This document shows, in pieces, positions 1-9,693 of a stretch of DNA of 64,000 bases. Numbering within the stretch: the first letter of the stretch is position 1; each line of letters begins with the position of its first letter. A model generated the notes under the pieces. It had not been told where the DNA came from. It saw only the letters and a program-made list of their open reading frames with translations, and searched no databases. The position numbers and the translations under genes are program-made. The DNA comes from Gemmatimonas groenlandica (GTDB lineage: Bacteria > Gemmatimonadota > Gemmatimonadetes > Gemmatimonadales > Gemmatimonadaceae), in the NCBI RefSeq assembly GCF_013004105.1, contig NZ_CP053085.1, positions 2,728,001 through 2,792,000 of the forward strand, given 5' to 3'.

Positions 1-333
1 CAGCGTGACTTCACCGTCAGTGAGCTGCAGGTTGCCGGCATGGCCGAGCACGGGGCGCAACGCGCGCATTTGCGCCTTGATTTCGTCCAGGCTCGCCGCC
101 GGTATCGTGTTGGCCCCGGCGTTCAGATAGCAGCCGCGGCAGGCGAAGTCGCAGCGTGGCATCGCACCGATGGTAGCACCGCACCCGTTGCCCTGTTTGC
201 CGAACATCTGCTGCGGCACGCGCATCGATGGTGCCAGTGAGGTCCAGTTGGCGGCCAGCATCTCCTTCGCTTCCTCGCGAACGGGCGCGCGCATGATTTG
301 CACGTACTCCGACCAACCCGACTGGGTACTCAT
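1..333 (-). CDS. Radical SAM protein, partial (C-terminus beyond left edge)
   Basis: The first 111 residues of a radical S-adenosylmethionine enzyme are present; the frame is open to the window edge, so the rest lies outside. The 4Fe-4S/SAM motif is visible as C61-D-F-A-C65-R-G-C68 followed by Tyr, which is the CxxxCxxC signature. The flanking residues (GCGATIGAMPR before it, LQLTDGEVTL after it) read as a well-formed core domain. ATG at 333-331 overlaps the TGA of the upstream DUF547 gene by four bases (ATGA), so the two are translationally coupled. The substrate cannot be told from this fragment. The family assignment is firm; the specific reaction is unknown. Confidence 0.8.
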   Translation of the reverse strand, partial: MSTQSGWSEYVQIMRAPVREEAKEMLAANWTSLAPSMRVPQQMFGKQGNGCGATIGAMPRCDFACRGCYLNAGANTIPAASLDEIKAQMRALRPVLGHAGNLQLTDGEVTL

Positions 334-1115
334 GAGCCGCGTGGCGACGTGTATGCCCGCATGATGTTCAACGACCAGTTGTACTCAGTGACACGCACGG
401 TGAAGCGACCGCTGTTCAGCAGATCGCGCTCCGCCCCCGCGGGGAAGTAGCGCGCAATGTACCGGCCAACGGTCGCCTGCGACCCGCCGAAGTCCTTGAT
501 GTAGTCGCGGAATTCCACGAAGATCGGACTGAGATACGCCACGCGGGCTGACACATCGACCCGATTCTTGGTGGGCGACTGCAGCAGAAACTGACGCGCC
601 TGATCATCGAGCTGCGCGTCGAGGGTCGCGCCCGCATACGCTTCACTTCTGAGCGGGGGGCAGCCCATGGCGGCGCAGACGAGCGCGAAGTGAATCCGCG
701 GTTCGGCAAATCGCTTGCGGATGATGTCCTGCTCGATCTCGTCGAGGCTGTATGCCCTGCCGCCGACCACCGCGAGCTTCTCCTTCCACGGCCCGTAGGC
801 TTTTACGACGCCGAAGCTCTTGTTGATGTTGCGGATCGATTCGCGCTCGTTGTGCGCGTTGATGAGCTGGATGGTGTACGCGTTGTAGGCGTTGATCCAC
901 AGGGCCAGCGCGTCGGCCTTGTTGAGCGAGGCCGGATCGGTCTTCGCGAGCGAGGCGAGGTAGGCCTTGAACTCGGGTGCGCGACCGAAGGCGTCATAAT
1001 CGACGAGGCCGCCGCGCACGTGCGCCTTCAACAGGGCGTCGAACGGGGAATGCGACGGAGCGGGCTGCGGGGTCGCAAGCGAGAGGGCGGCGGCGAACAG
1101 GGCGGCGGTCAGCAT
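330..1115 (-). CDS. DUF547 domain secreted protein
   Basis: This 261-residue protein has a short N-terminal hydrophobic segment (about residues 1-17, ending before TPQPAPSHS) that looks like a signal peptide. The body carries DUF547 hallmarks: LVDYDAF near residue 37, ALWINAYNAYTIQLI near residue 70, HFALVCAAMGCPPLRSEAY near residue 142, and a C-terminal DYIKDFGG segment. DUF547 proteins are often exported and their biochemical role is not established. It is the first gene of a two-gene unit with the radical SAM gene, overlapping it by four bases. I infer joint function but cannot name the pathway. Confidence 0.85.
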   Translation of the reverse strand: MLTAALFAAALSLATPQPAPSHSPFDALLKAHVRGGLVDYDAFGRAPEFKAYLASLAKTDPASLNKADALALWINAYNAYTIQLINAHNERESIRNINKSFGVVKAYGPWKEKLAVVGGRAYSLDEIEQDIIRKRFAEPRIHFALVCAAMGCPPLRSEAYAGATLDAQLDDQARQFLLQSPTKNRVDVSARVAYLSPIFVEFRDYIKDFGGSQATVGRYIARYFPAGAERDLLNSGRFTVRVTEYNWSLNIMRAYTSPRGS

Positions 1116-1206
1116 GATATCAGGGATACGCCGGGCGGGCGCAGCTGGATTTGTGGCAACTACGGATGGCGAGGGCTGGCCTGGGCTGCTATTCCAAATA
1201 TCGTAT

Positions 1207-1317
1207 GTTCACGCGAAGGACGCGGAGGGCCGCGGAGGAACGCGAAGAACAGCAACGGCATTTTTCTTGTGCTGTTCTTCGCGACTCTTCGCGTCCCTTC
1301 GCGAGCTTCGCGTGAAC
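1207..1317. repeat. Nested intergenic inverted repeat
   Basis: Two nested perfect inverted repeats fill the gap between the RND pump stop and the DUF547 start. The outer 12-bp arms lie at 1207-1218 and 1306-1317 (GTTCACGCGAAG and its complement). The inner 13-bp arms lie at 1242-1254 and 1270-1282 (GCGAAGAACAGCA and its complement) around a 15-base loop. The element abuts the stop codon of the 1318-4392 gene. It could act as an RNA hairpin or terminator; no mobility gene is attached. Confidence 0.8.
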
Positions 1318-4300
1318 CTACAGACTCGCGGCCGGCACGACGGCCCGTGTGCGCCGCACCCGCCGCCCAACCAGCAGCGCCGGCATTACAAACATTACGC
1401 CTAGCGTACCCGCGACGGTTCCCCCGGCGGTGGCGAGGGCGATGGCGCCGAACAGGCGGGTGGCGTCGGTGCCGACCGAGAGCGGAATGAGCGAGGCCAT
1501 CGCGGCGAGGGTGACGATAAGAATCATGCCTGCCCGGTCGATCGCGGCGTGCAGCACTTGGCCCGCATGCAGGCGCGCATCGAGGCCCGCCTCGCGCAAC
1601 GCCCGACGTTTCTCGAGGGCAGCGTCGGCCAGTAAGATGGCCTGATTCACGGCCAGCCCGATCACCAGGATCACTCCCACGGCGGCTTCGCGGGTGAAGG
1701 CGGTTTTCAGAAACCAGAACGCCGCCACCACACCGCCGATGGCCAGGGGGAGTGACAAGAACACCTGCGCGGCACCCCACATCGAGTCGAACACGAGGGC
1801 CACCGAGAGCACCACCAGCACCACGCCGATCGCGAATACGAGATAGAGGCCCTTCTCGCTTTCATCGCGATCGAACGGCGAGCCGTCGGTGAGATCGATG
1901 ATGCTGTAGCCGGCGGGGGCCGCCAGCGATTTTATGAACGCGGTGTGCGTACGGCGCGCCAGCTTGGCGGGACCGCGGAAATCGTACGACACCTGTCGGA
2001 TGTACTGCTGGTCTTCGCGCACGATCGTGCTGAGCGCTTCGCGTGCGTCGACGATCGCCACATCACCAATGCGTACCGGTGCTCCGGTGAGCGTAGGCAC
2101 GATCGCCTCCTGCAGTTCTTCGAGACTGCGATCGCGCGCACCGGCCGCTTTCACCGTGACCGGTAGTTCGTCACCTCCGATTTCGAGCAGCTGCCGCCCC
2201 ACCGGTCCGCGCACTTCACGGGCGATCGCGCCGGTGAGCAGTGACGCATTCAATCCATAGCGCGTGAGCGCGGCGCGATCGGGTTCGAGGGTGACCTGAT
2301 AGCCACGCTCGCCGCCGAAGTAGCCGCCGCTGGTGATGCGCACTTCGCGCACGCGCGTGATGCGCTCGAGACGCGACTTGAGATCGTCGGCCACGCGTCC
2401 GACGCCGTCGTACGAATAGCCGCGCACCTGAATGCGGAATGTTGCGAAGCTCGAGCCGCCACCGCCGCTCGAGAAGCCGGGGCCGTCGCCGACGACACTC
2501 ACACTCGCGCCACCGATCAACACCGCGCGTTGCGTGAGCAGCTCCTGCAGCTCGAGTGGCACCGCCGTGAGACCACCGGCGCGCGTGAACAGCACCGACA
2601 TCTGCGCTGACGTGCCGCTGCGAGCCGCTGCCCGCACCTGCTCGATTTCGGGACGCCCAACCACGAGACGTTCAAACTCCGCCATGCCGCGATCGAGCGT
2701 ACCGGGATCGGAGCCGCGAGGAAACGACAGCCCCACGCTCAACGATGTGCGTCGCTCGCCGAAGCCACCGAACGACGAGCGCGGCACTTTCTCCACGAAG
2801 CCCCACGTGAGCACCGCCAAGACCGCCACCGACGCCACCATGGTAACCGCGCGCCACCGCAGCAAGCGTATGAGCACACGCGCGTACAGACGCCGCAGGC
2901 GCGGCCACGCGGCGTTCTGTGCGGCGACACCCTTCCCCAGTGCCGGCACGACGAGCAGCGCCGTGAATACACTCCACCCCAGTGCAAACACGAATGCCGC
3001 CGCAAACGGCACGAACGCGGCTCGCGTGTCACCTTGCAGATACAAGAACGGAAAGAGCACGACGGCGGTGGTGAGCGTGCTGCCGATGATCGCCGGCATG
3101 ATGCGCTGCGTCGCGCGCGCCCGGCCATCGGGCGTATCGGGCTCGGTGCCCAAGCGCTCGACCACCACAAGCCCGTTCTGCACCAAGATGCCGACGCCCA
3201 TGCCGAGCCCGGCCAGGGTGAGCAGGTTGGCGGGGATGTTGAACAGATAGAGCGAGAGCGCCGTGGCGGCGATCGCGACGGCGGTGGTGCCCATCACCAC
3301 GGCCACCGCGCGCCAACGGCGCAGCGTGAAGGCGAGCACCAACAGCACGCACCCGAACGCAATGGTGCTACGCAGGGCGAGATCGTCGAGCTCTTCCTTC
3401 AGGTCTTCGCTTTCGTCGTTGTTGATGCGCAGCCGTACCGCCGGCGGCATGTTGGGCTCGAGGTCTTTGATCGCGGCCCGCAGCGCCGCCGCCGTCTTGA
3501 TGGCATCGGCCCCGGGATGCCGCGAGATCTCCACTGCGACGGCTGGCGCACCATCGATGCGAAAGAAGCGGCCGCGCGCGTCTTCTTCGGCGCGCACCGT
3601 GGCCAGCTCGCCCAGCTTGAATACGCGCGCGCCGGGTCCACGCACCGGTAACGCCTGCAGATCTTCCAGCGCTTTCGGTTGGTCGCGCAACACGACGTTC
3701 TGTGAGGTGGCGTGCGTCGGGTCGCTGCCGCGATCGAGCGCCCCCAACGCCTGCACCATGCGCGCGCCGGCAATCGCCTCTGACAATCGCTGCGGCGAGA
3801 TGCCGATTCGTCGCAGCTGCACCGGATCGTACGACACCGACACGCCCATGTCGGTACCACCGCGCACTTGCACGCCAGCGACTCCGGGAATGCTGCCCAA
3901 TCGCGGACTCACGCGCTCTTCGAGCAGCTTCTGCAACGTGCCCGACGTGTACGGTCCGAACACCGAGAGGGACATCAACGGCGCTTCTTCCAGCCCCTCC
4001 GGCACGTAGTTGGCCACCGTGGGCGGGCTCGCCCCCGGCGGCAAGTCGGCGCGCAACAGCTCGAGTCGCTCGAGAATGGCCAAGCGCGCCATTTGCACAT
4101 CGGCGCGCGCTTCCAACTCGACGGTAAGCATCGCGTAGTCGTCGTTGGAATTGCTGGATACGCGCCGAACCCCGCGCACGCCCTGGATGGCCGCTTCCAC
4201 CGGGCTCGTGAGATACGTCTCGATCACTTCCGGCGACGCACCGGGCCAACTGGCGAAGACGCTGAGCCGCGGTAGCTCCACGGTGGTACGCGTGGCCAGC

Positions 4301-4392
4301 GGCAATCGCGTAAACGCAATCGCGCCGGCCAACAACAGCGCGACGCAGATCGCCCACACCACCGCCGGCCGGTGGGTCGCGAAGCGAATCAC
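1318..4392 (-). CDS. RND-family efflux permease lacking canonical proton-relay residues
   Basis: This 1024-residue protein is of HAE1/AcrB-type RND topology: TM1 at the N-terminus, two large periplasmic loops and TM clusters near 340-500 and the C-terminus. It would pump substrates across the envelope using proton motive force with the adaptor encoded at 7548-8774. In TM4, where AcrB has the Asp-Asp proton relay, this protein reads GILVQNGLVV (Gln405-Asn406). In the later helix, where AcrB has Lys940, it reads GLAVNQAILL. The relay residues are therefore absent, unlike the partner pump. Its ATG overlaps the stop of the 4389-7535 gene by four bases. I infer a heteromeric pump in which this subunit is non-translocating or works differently. 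Confidence 0.9.
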   Translation of the reverse strand: MIRFATHRPAVVWAICVALLLAGAIAFTRLPLATRTTVELPRLSVFASWPGASPEVIETYLTSPVEAAIQGVRGVRRVSSNSNDDYAMLTVELEARADVQMARLAILERLELLRADLPPGASPPTVANYVPEGLEEAPLMSLSVFGPYTSGTLQKLLEERVSPRLGSIPGVAGVQVRGGTDMGVSVSYDPVQLRRIGISPQRLSEAIAGARMVQALGALDRGSDPTHATSQNVVLRDQPKALEDLQALPVRGPGARVFKLGELATVRAEEDARGRFFRIDGAPAVAVEISRHPGADAIKTAAALRAAIKDLEPNMPPAVRLRINNDESEDLKEELDDLALRSTIAFGCVLLVLAFTLRRWRAVAVVMGTTAVAIAATALSLYLFNIPANLLTLAGLGMGVGILVQNGLVVVERLGTEPDTPDGRARATQRIMPAIIGSTLTTAVVLFPFLYLQGDTRAAFVPFAAAFVFALGWSVFTALLVVPALGKGVAAQNAAWPRLRRLYARVLIRLLRWRAVTMVASVAVLAVLTWGFVEKVPRSSFGGFGERRTSLSVGLSFPRGSDPGTLDRGMAEFERLVVGRPEIEQVRAAARSGTSAQMSVLFTRAGGLTAVPLELQELLTQRAVLIGGASVSVVGDGPGFSSGGGGSSFATFRIQVRGYSYDGVGRVADDLKSRLERITRVREVRITSGGYFGGERGYQVTLEPDRAALTRYGLNASLLTGAIAREVRGPVGRQLLEIGGDELPVTVKAAGARDRSLEELQEAIVPTLTGAPVRIGDVAIVDAREALSTIVREDQQYIRQVSYDFRGPAKLARRTHTAFIKSLAAPAGYSIIDLTDGSPFDRDESEKGLYLVFAIGVVLVVLSVALVFDSMWGAAQVFLSLPLAIGGVVAAFWFLKTAFTREAAVGVILVIGLAVNQAILLADAALEKRRALREAGLDARLHAGQVLHAAIDRAGMILIVTLAAMASLIPLSVGTDATRLFGAIALATAGGTVAGTLGVMFVMPALLVGRRVRRTRAVVPAASL

Positions 4393-7300
4393 GCGACGCG
4401 CGCCGCACCGCGAATTGCACGGCTCGCGGTGCGGCGTTCGGTGCGCCGCTCCAGCACCGCGTAGGCCGTGGGCAACAGGAAGAACGTGACCAGCAGCGCG
4501 CTGATGCTGCCACCGATAATGCCGGCCGCCAGCGGCTGGTACAGCGCGCCGCCGCTGCCCCAGCCGAACACCAGCGGCAACACACCGGTCACGGTGGTAA
4601 TTGAGGTCATCGCAATCGCGCGCAGTCGCTGCTCACCGCCGCGAATGATCGCGTCGTCGATGCTGTGCCCGTCTTCGCGGAACTTGCGGATGGCATCGAG
4701 CTTGACCACCGCCTCGTTGTCGGCCATGCCGATCATTACCACGATGCCGATCAAGCTCACGGCGTTGAGCGACTGCCCGGTAAGCCACAAGAAAATCACC
4801 GCACCGGCACCGGCCAACGGCACGGTAAGCATGACCACCAGTGGAATCGTGAAGCTCGCAAATTCGCCCGCTAACACCAGGAACATGAGCAGGGCCGCCA
4901 ACACCGCCACCAGCGTGAGTTCACTGCTCGTACGCTCGCGCTCGGCGTCAGCGCCGCCCACCTGCCACGACACCCCGGCCGGTAGCGTGAGCGCCGCCAT
5001 GCGCGCCTGCACGTCGGTGGTGGCTTTTGCGGTGCCACCGCTCTCCACCAACCCCTCGATGATCGTAACCGGTCGCTGCCCCACGCGCACCACTTCCAGT
5101 GGCGCCCGCGTTTCGCGCACCTGCACCAGCTGCGCCAGCGGCACCCCGCGCAACGGCGTTCTGAGTGCGGTCTCCAGCTCTTCGTTGCGCAGGCCGGCAT
5201 AGCGCACCATGATCGGCGTGCGACGATCAGTCTCGCGCAGCTCACTCGCACTCACTCCACCCAACGCGCCCGCCAACGCACTGGCGACCTGCTGCGGTAC
5301 GATGTCACGTTCCGCCATGCGGGCGCGCTCCAGCGACACTTCCACAATCGGCTGCGTCGCGGCGAAGGCATCGCGCACATCCGTGAGCGATGGCACCGTT
5401 TGCATGGCCGTGCGCACGGTGTCGGCCCATCGTTGCGATTCCACCAGCGTGGGGGCCGACAGCTCCACGCGCACCAGTCGTCCTTCGCGGCCGATCAGCG
5501 AACCGAACTCCGATTGGCCGGCGAGATCGATGGCCAACGCACCCTTCGCCAGGTCCGGCAATTTGGCGCGCAGCTGCTGGGCAAACGCAGCCGCATCGGC
5601 ACGCGCGGGCACCGGCACGATGAGCTGCGCCGTCGCACTCGATCCGGGATCGGCACCGGCCAGGATCTCCTCGTCGGTGGCCTTGCCCACGCGCGCGTAG
5701 ATGCCTTTGGCACCGAGCGATCGTGCGGCGCTTTCTACGCGCGCGACCTGCGCCGCCGTGGCTTGAATGCTAGTGCCTTCCGGGAGTTGGACCGCCGCCA
5801 CCAGCACGCCTTCGTCTACGCGCGGCAGGATTTCCTTCGGCAGCGTGTAAATGAGCACCACGGTGACCGCCAACAATGCGCCGGCCATGCCGAACACCGA
5901 TCGCGGATGCGACAGCGACCACCGCATCCCTCGCTCATACCAGTCGGTGAGCGTGCGTCCCCATGCGTCGAGGGTGCGCGCGGCAGCCGACGGTGTCTTC
6001 GGCGGCGCGATTGGCGCAGGCGCAGCGTTCGCGAGCTTGCGGCGCCCCACGATCATCACCGGCATAAGGGTGAGCGCCAACACCAGCGACGCTGCCACCG
6101 TGGTCACCACACTCAAGCTCAAGTCGCGGAACAGCGCCGCGGCGAGTCCACGCACGAAGATGATAGGTCCGAACACCAGCACTGTCGTGAGCGTGCCGGC
6201 GAACAGCGGCGCCGCGACTTCATCGGTTCCGGTAACGGCCGCCTCCAACAGCGACATCCCTTCTTCACGTCGGCGCCCCACCGACTCAGCTACCACGATC
6301 GCCGTGTCCACCAACAAGCCGGTGCCCAATGCTAGGCCACCTAAACTCAGCACGTTGATGGAGACATCGAGCGCCTGCAGCGCCACCAGCGCCATCAGCA
6401 CCGACAACGGCACCGTGACACCGATGGCGAGTGACAATCGCCAGTCGCGCAGAAACACGAAGATCACGAGTAGCGACAACAGTCCGCCGGCCACGATCTC
6501 CTGCCCCAAATTCGACAGCGCATCGACCACGAAGTCGGCCTGCGCCGCCACCACCGTCATCGAGACGCCCGGGAACTCCTTCTCGAGTTGGGCAATGGCG
6601 TCGGTCATGCGACGGGTGACGGCCACCGTATTCGAGCCGGCGTCTTTGTACACCACCATACCGATGGCCGACGTGCCATCGAGGCGCGTGAGCGTTTGCG
6701 GATCGGCCAACCCCAGCGACACCGTGCCCACATCGCGCAGCGTGATGCCGGCACCCACGCGTCCGATCGGCGTATCGAGAATCTCCGACGGGTTACGGAA
6801 CTCCGTGAGCGCCCGCACCGAGAAGCGGAACTGTCCTTTCCGAATGGTGCCGCCGGCACCCGTCGCATTCTCGGCCCGGATCGCGGCCGCCACGTCTTCC
6901 GGCGTGAGATCGAGCGCGCGCAGCTTCCCGGGGTCGAGCTCGACGCGGATCTCATCGTCGGGCGCGCCTACTACCGCGACACTCGAGACGCCTTCGATTT
7001 GCTCGAGCCGTCGCGCGTGCACTTCGGTGGCCGTACGCGCCAAGCTGCGCAAGTCGCCACCACCCTGCGCCCGCGAGTCCTTCGCCGCCTGCGTCTGCGA
7101 TTGACGAATGGCCAGCACGGCGATGGGCCGCTCGCCCGGGTCACTGGTGAGCAGTGTGGGGCGATCGGCGCGCTCGGGCAGCTGGCTGCGCGCCGCGTCG
7201 AGCCGTTCGCGCACCGACAGCACGGTGGCGCGCATGTCGGTGCCCCACTCGAACCGTGCGGTGGTCGTCACTTCATTGTTGCGACTCACACTGCGCAACT

Positions 7301-7535
7301 CGGTCAGCCCTGGCGTGGCGCCGATCGCTTCTTCAATCGGCTCCGCCACGAAGCGCGACACTTCGGGTGCCGCGGCACCAGTGTATACCGTGCGAATGGT
7401 GAGCACCGGCAGCGACACATCGGGCAGCAGCGACACCGGCAACCGGCTCAACGAGACGGAACCCAGCAGCACGACGGCCAGAATGGCGGAGAGCGTCGCG
7501 ACGGGGCGACGCACCGCATAGGCGGCGAGACTCAC
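4389..7535 (-). CDS. RND-family efflux permease
   Basis: This 1048-residue RND transporter begins with the typical RRPVATLSAILAVVLLGS TM1. The first periplasmic domain follows (about residues 30-340), then TM2-6 with the conserved GLALGTGLLVDTAIVVAES stretch carrying Asp410. A second loop and TM8-12 follow. Asp410 corresponds to one of the two AcrB TM4 aspartates; the adjacent position is Thr. It lies 12 bp downstream of the adaptor gene and overlaps the second pump gene by four bases, so adaptor, pump and pump form one operon. No outer-membrane TolC-type channel is encoded in the window. The substrate is unknown; there are no clear CusA-type metal signatures. Confidence 0.92.
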   Translation of the reverse strand: MSLAAYAVRRPVATLSAILAVVLLGSVSLSRLPVSLLPDVSLPVLTIRTVYTGAAAPEVSRFVAEPIEEAIGATPGLTELRSVSRNNEVTTTARFEWGTDMRATVLSVRERLDAARSQLPERADRPTLLTSDPGERPIAVLAIRQSQTQAAKDSRAQGGGDLRSLARTATEVHARRLEQIEGVSSVAVVGAPDDEIRVELDPGKLRALDLTPEDVAAAIRAENATGAGGTIRKGQFRFSVRALTEFRNPSEILDTPIGRVGAGITLRDVGTVSLGLADPQTLTRLDGTSAIGMVVYKDAGSNTVAVTRRMTDAIAQLEKEFPGVSMTVVAAQADFVVDALSNLGQEIVAGGLLSLLVIFVFLRDWRLSLAIGVTVPLSVLMALVALQALDVSINVLSLGGLALGTGLLVDTAIVVAESVGRRREEGMSLLEAAVTGTDEVAAPLFAGTLTTVLVFGPIIFVRGLAAALFRDLSLSVVTTVAASLVLALTLMPVMIVGRRKLANAAPAPIAPPKTPSAAARTLDAWGRTLTDWYERGMRWSLSHPRSVFGMAGALLAVTVVLIYTLPKEILPRVDEGVLVAAVQLPEGTSIQATAAQVARVESAARSLGAKGIYARVGKATDEEILAGADPGSSATAQLIVPVPARADAAAFAQQLRAKLPDLAKGALAIDLAGQSEFGSLIGREGRLVRVELSAPTLVESQRWADTVRTAMQTVPSLTDVRDAFAATQPIVEVSLERARMAERDIVPQQVASALAGALGGVSASELRETDRRTPIMVRYAGLRNEELETALRTPLRGVPLAQLVQVRETRAPLEVVRVGQRPVTIIEGLVESGGTAKATTDVQARMAALTLPAGVSWQVGGADAERERTSSELTLVAVLAALLMFLVLAGEFASFTIPLVVMLTVPLAGAGAVIFLWLTGQSLNAVSLIGIVVMIGMADNEAVVKLDAIRKFREDGHSIDDAIIRGGEQRLRAIAMTSITTVTGVLPLVFGWGSGGALYQPLAAGIIGGSISALLVTFFLLPTAYAVLERRTERRTASRAIRGAARVA

Positions 7536-7547
7536 GCGCCGCCCTCC

Positions 7548-8774
7548 CTATCGCTTGAGTTTCGGCGCACGATCGCTCGGCGCACGCTCACCCGACGCAC
7601 CGGGAGTGGGCGACGCTTCGCGCGGCGCCGTCACGCGCACCGGCGCATCATGCGTGAGCGTGAGATGTCCTTCGGTGATGATCTGATCGCCGGGATTCAC
7701 CGGGATCTGTCCGGTGGTGGAATCGGGGAGTACTTCGGTATCGACGCCATTGGTGCGACCGGGTACGATGTACGTCCACTGGGCGCGGCCATCTTTGACC
7801 ACGAACACCAGCGGTCGTCCGTCGCGCTCAATGACAGCACGCGACGGCACCATGCGGCGTCCCGGCAATCGTGTGGCCTCGAGTTGCACGTCGGCGTACA
7901 TGCCGGGGCGCAGTGTGCCATCGCCCTGCACGCGCACGATGGCGCGTCCGGCGCGCGTGACCGAATCCACCAGCGGCAACAGCGCATCCACGCGACCTCG
8001 CAGCAATCGACCCGGCGCGCCGGCACTGCTGATGCTGGCTTCACCGCCAACACGCACCAACGGCAGGTCGTGTTCGAGCACCTGCGCCTCGATGCGCAGA
8101 TTGCGCGTGTCCACGACGGTGAGCAGTGCCTGCCCGGCACTGACCTTCTCGCCGGCCGAGATCTCGATGGCGTCGACCGTGCCGTCCACGGGGCTTCGGA
8201 TCGTGGCGCGATCCTGTTCGTACTTGGCGCGCTCGAGGCGCAACCGCGCGCCCACCAAGCCCGCCTTGTTCATGAGTGCCTTGCGCTGCTCGGGCGTGGG
8301 GCCGCGGCCGGTCACCACCGACTCCGGCACGAAGCTTTCCAGAAAGCGCTGCTCCGCTTCATCGGTGCTGGCCTGCGCGTCGCGCACCGAGAGATCGAAC
8401 GGATACCCATCGAGACGGGCCAGCACCTGTCCCTTGGATACCGCTTGCCCGGGCCGTACCACGAGTTGCGCCACCGTGCCCGCCACCTCGGCGCGCAGCT
8501 TCACCGCCGCATCGGAGCGGATCTGTCCCGTGGTGGTTACCCGAAGCACCAGGTCGCCGTCGCGCGCCTCTTCGGCCATCACCGGTAACGCCAGAGCCGG
8601 GCGACCGGCTTCCTCCGCCGCTTCCTGCGCGGCGGTGGAGGTGGCGCTCGTGGAATCGGTGGTGGCGGCGGCGTCGCCCTTGTTGCAGGCGACGAGCGCG
8701 AGCAGCAGTGGCGCCACAGTCTGCAGGCCGAAGGTCACACGGGTAACGGACCGAGCGAGGCTGAGAGGGAGCAT
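7548..8774 (-). CDS. RND efflux periplasmic adaptor lipoprotein (MFP/HlyD-like)
   Basis: This 408-residue membrane-fusion protein bridges RND pumps to an outer-membrane channel. I chose the ATG at 8774 over an in-frame start 58 codons upstream because it directly begins a lipoprotein signal peptide whose lipobox LVAC puts the lipidated Cys at residue 30. The barrel-sandwich hybrid is visible as LRAEVAGTVAQLVVRPGQAVSKGQVLARLD and, after a helical hairpin, as RSPVDGTVDAIEISAGEKVSAGQALLTV. A beta-barrel and membrane-proximal domain follow. The C-terminus is Pro/Ala-rich and ends KLKR. It is first in the operon with the two RND pumps. Confidence 0.9.
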   Translation of the reverse strand: MLPLSLARSVTRVTFGLQTVAPLLLALVACNKGDAAATTDSTSATSTAAQEAAEEAGRPALALPVMAEEARDGDLVLRVTTTGQIRSDAAVKLRAEVAGTVAQLVVRPGQAVSKGQVLARLDGYPFDLSVRDAQASTDEAEQRFLESFVPESVVTGRGPTPEQRKALMNKAGLVGARLRLERAKYEQDRATIRSPVDGTVDAIEISAGEKVSAGQALLTVVDTRNLRIEAQVLEHDLPLVRVGGEASISSAGAPGRLLRGRVDALLPLVDSVTRAGRAIVRVQGDGTLRPGMYADVQLEATRLPGRRMVPSRAVIERDGRPLVFVVKDGRAQWTYIVPGRTNGVDTEVLPDSTTGQIPVNPGDQIITEGHLTLTHDAPVRVTAPREASPTPGASGERAPSDRAPKLKR

Positions 8775-9015
8775 TGGAGTCGAGAGTGGCGAGGCCCGTG
8801 CACGCGGGACAGCGGCGACGGGCGATGGCACGCAATTGGTGTCATCCCGCCGGCCAAAGGTTGCCGTCAGGTAAGTCTCGACAAGTATGGAGCGCAGCGA
8901 CGGATCTCGCGACGGCAAAAGTACGCGGGTGGGGCCATGCAAGCGCACTGAACGCGCGAACGGAGCATTCGAGCATCGGCAAACAATCCGCTAACAAACG
9001 GAGACCCCAACTCGC

Positions 9016-9693
9016 CTAATATGGAGGGTTGCCGCGACGAGTACGCTGCAACCACTCGGCAAGCTCCCGAGCGTCCGAGGGGACTCCTGTCAGCCAGCCG
9101 TTTACGATAAGTGTCGGCGTGGCTCGAACGCCGAGACGCCGAGCGAGCTTTATACTCTCGACAACGGCGGCGGAGGTGTCCGATTGCTCTGCGCAGCGAA
9201 CGAAGGCTGCCGAATCCACGGATTGCACCCTCTTCGCTATTTCGGCGACATTAAAACGACTCAGGGTGTCCTGCACCTCGAACAGTAAGTGATGGGCGAG
9301 CGAAAACCTCCCGAGTCTGTTTGCACATTCTGCAACATTCGCCGCGCGCACCGCCTGCGGATGACTCGGCAGCGGGAACTGCAAATAGCCGATCGTCAGT
9401 TCGGAACTCGAACTTCGCGCGTAATCGCTGAGCAAACGTTCGAAGCGTTTACACGCGGGACATTGATAGTCAGCAAAAATGAGGAGCGTGTCCGGCGCAG
9501 TCACCACGTCTATGCGACTCGCAAGCGAGAAAGGTCGTGCCTCAGCCGTCAAGCGCCGAGCAGGTTCTTGTTGCTCAGAATCGACACGTTGAGGCTGAGG
9601 GCGTACGAACGTTTGATAGGCGAGACTCACGGCTGCCAGTAGTGCCGCGAGTACCAAAACCGCGTCCACGATCCCTTTCCAACGCGTACTCAC
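9016..9693 (-). CDS. Membrane-anchored DsbA/thioredoxin-fold oxidoreductase (CPAC)
   Basis: This 225-residue protein has one N-terminal membrane segment (about 8-28) that places the rest in the periplasm. The fold carries LLIFADYQCPACKRFE with active-site Cys78-Pro-Ala-Cys81 and a cis-proline loop GVRATPTLIVNG (Pro193), typical of DsbA-like thioredoxin_4 proteins that make or shuffle disulfides. Its ATG overlaps the stop of the upstream beta-propeller lipoprotein gene by four bases. It is therefore the last gene of an operon that starts with a secreted peptide containing four cysteines. I infer that it oxidises or isomerises that peptide or the propeller. Two extra cysteines (near 123 and 167) are also present. 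The redox direction cannot be read from sequence. Confidence 0.88.
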   Translation of the reverse strand: MSTRWKGIVDAVLVLAALLAAVSLAYQTFVRPQPQRVDSEQQEPARRLTAEARPFSLASRIDVVTAPDTLLIFADYQCPACKRFERLLSDYARSSSSELTIGYLQFPLPSHPQAVRAANVAECANRLGRFSLAHHLLFEVQDTLSRFNVAEIAKRVQSVDSAAFVRCAEQSDTSAAVVESIKLARRLGVRATPTLIVNGWLTGVPSDARELAEWLQRTRRGNPPY

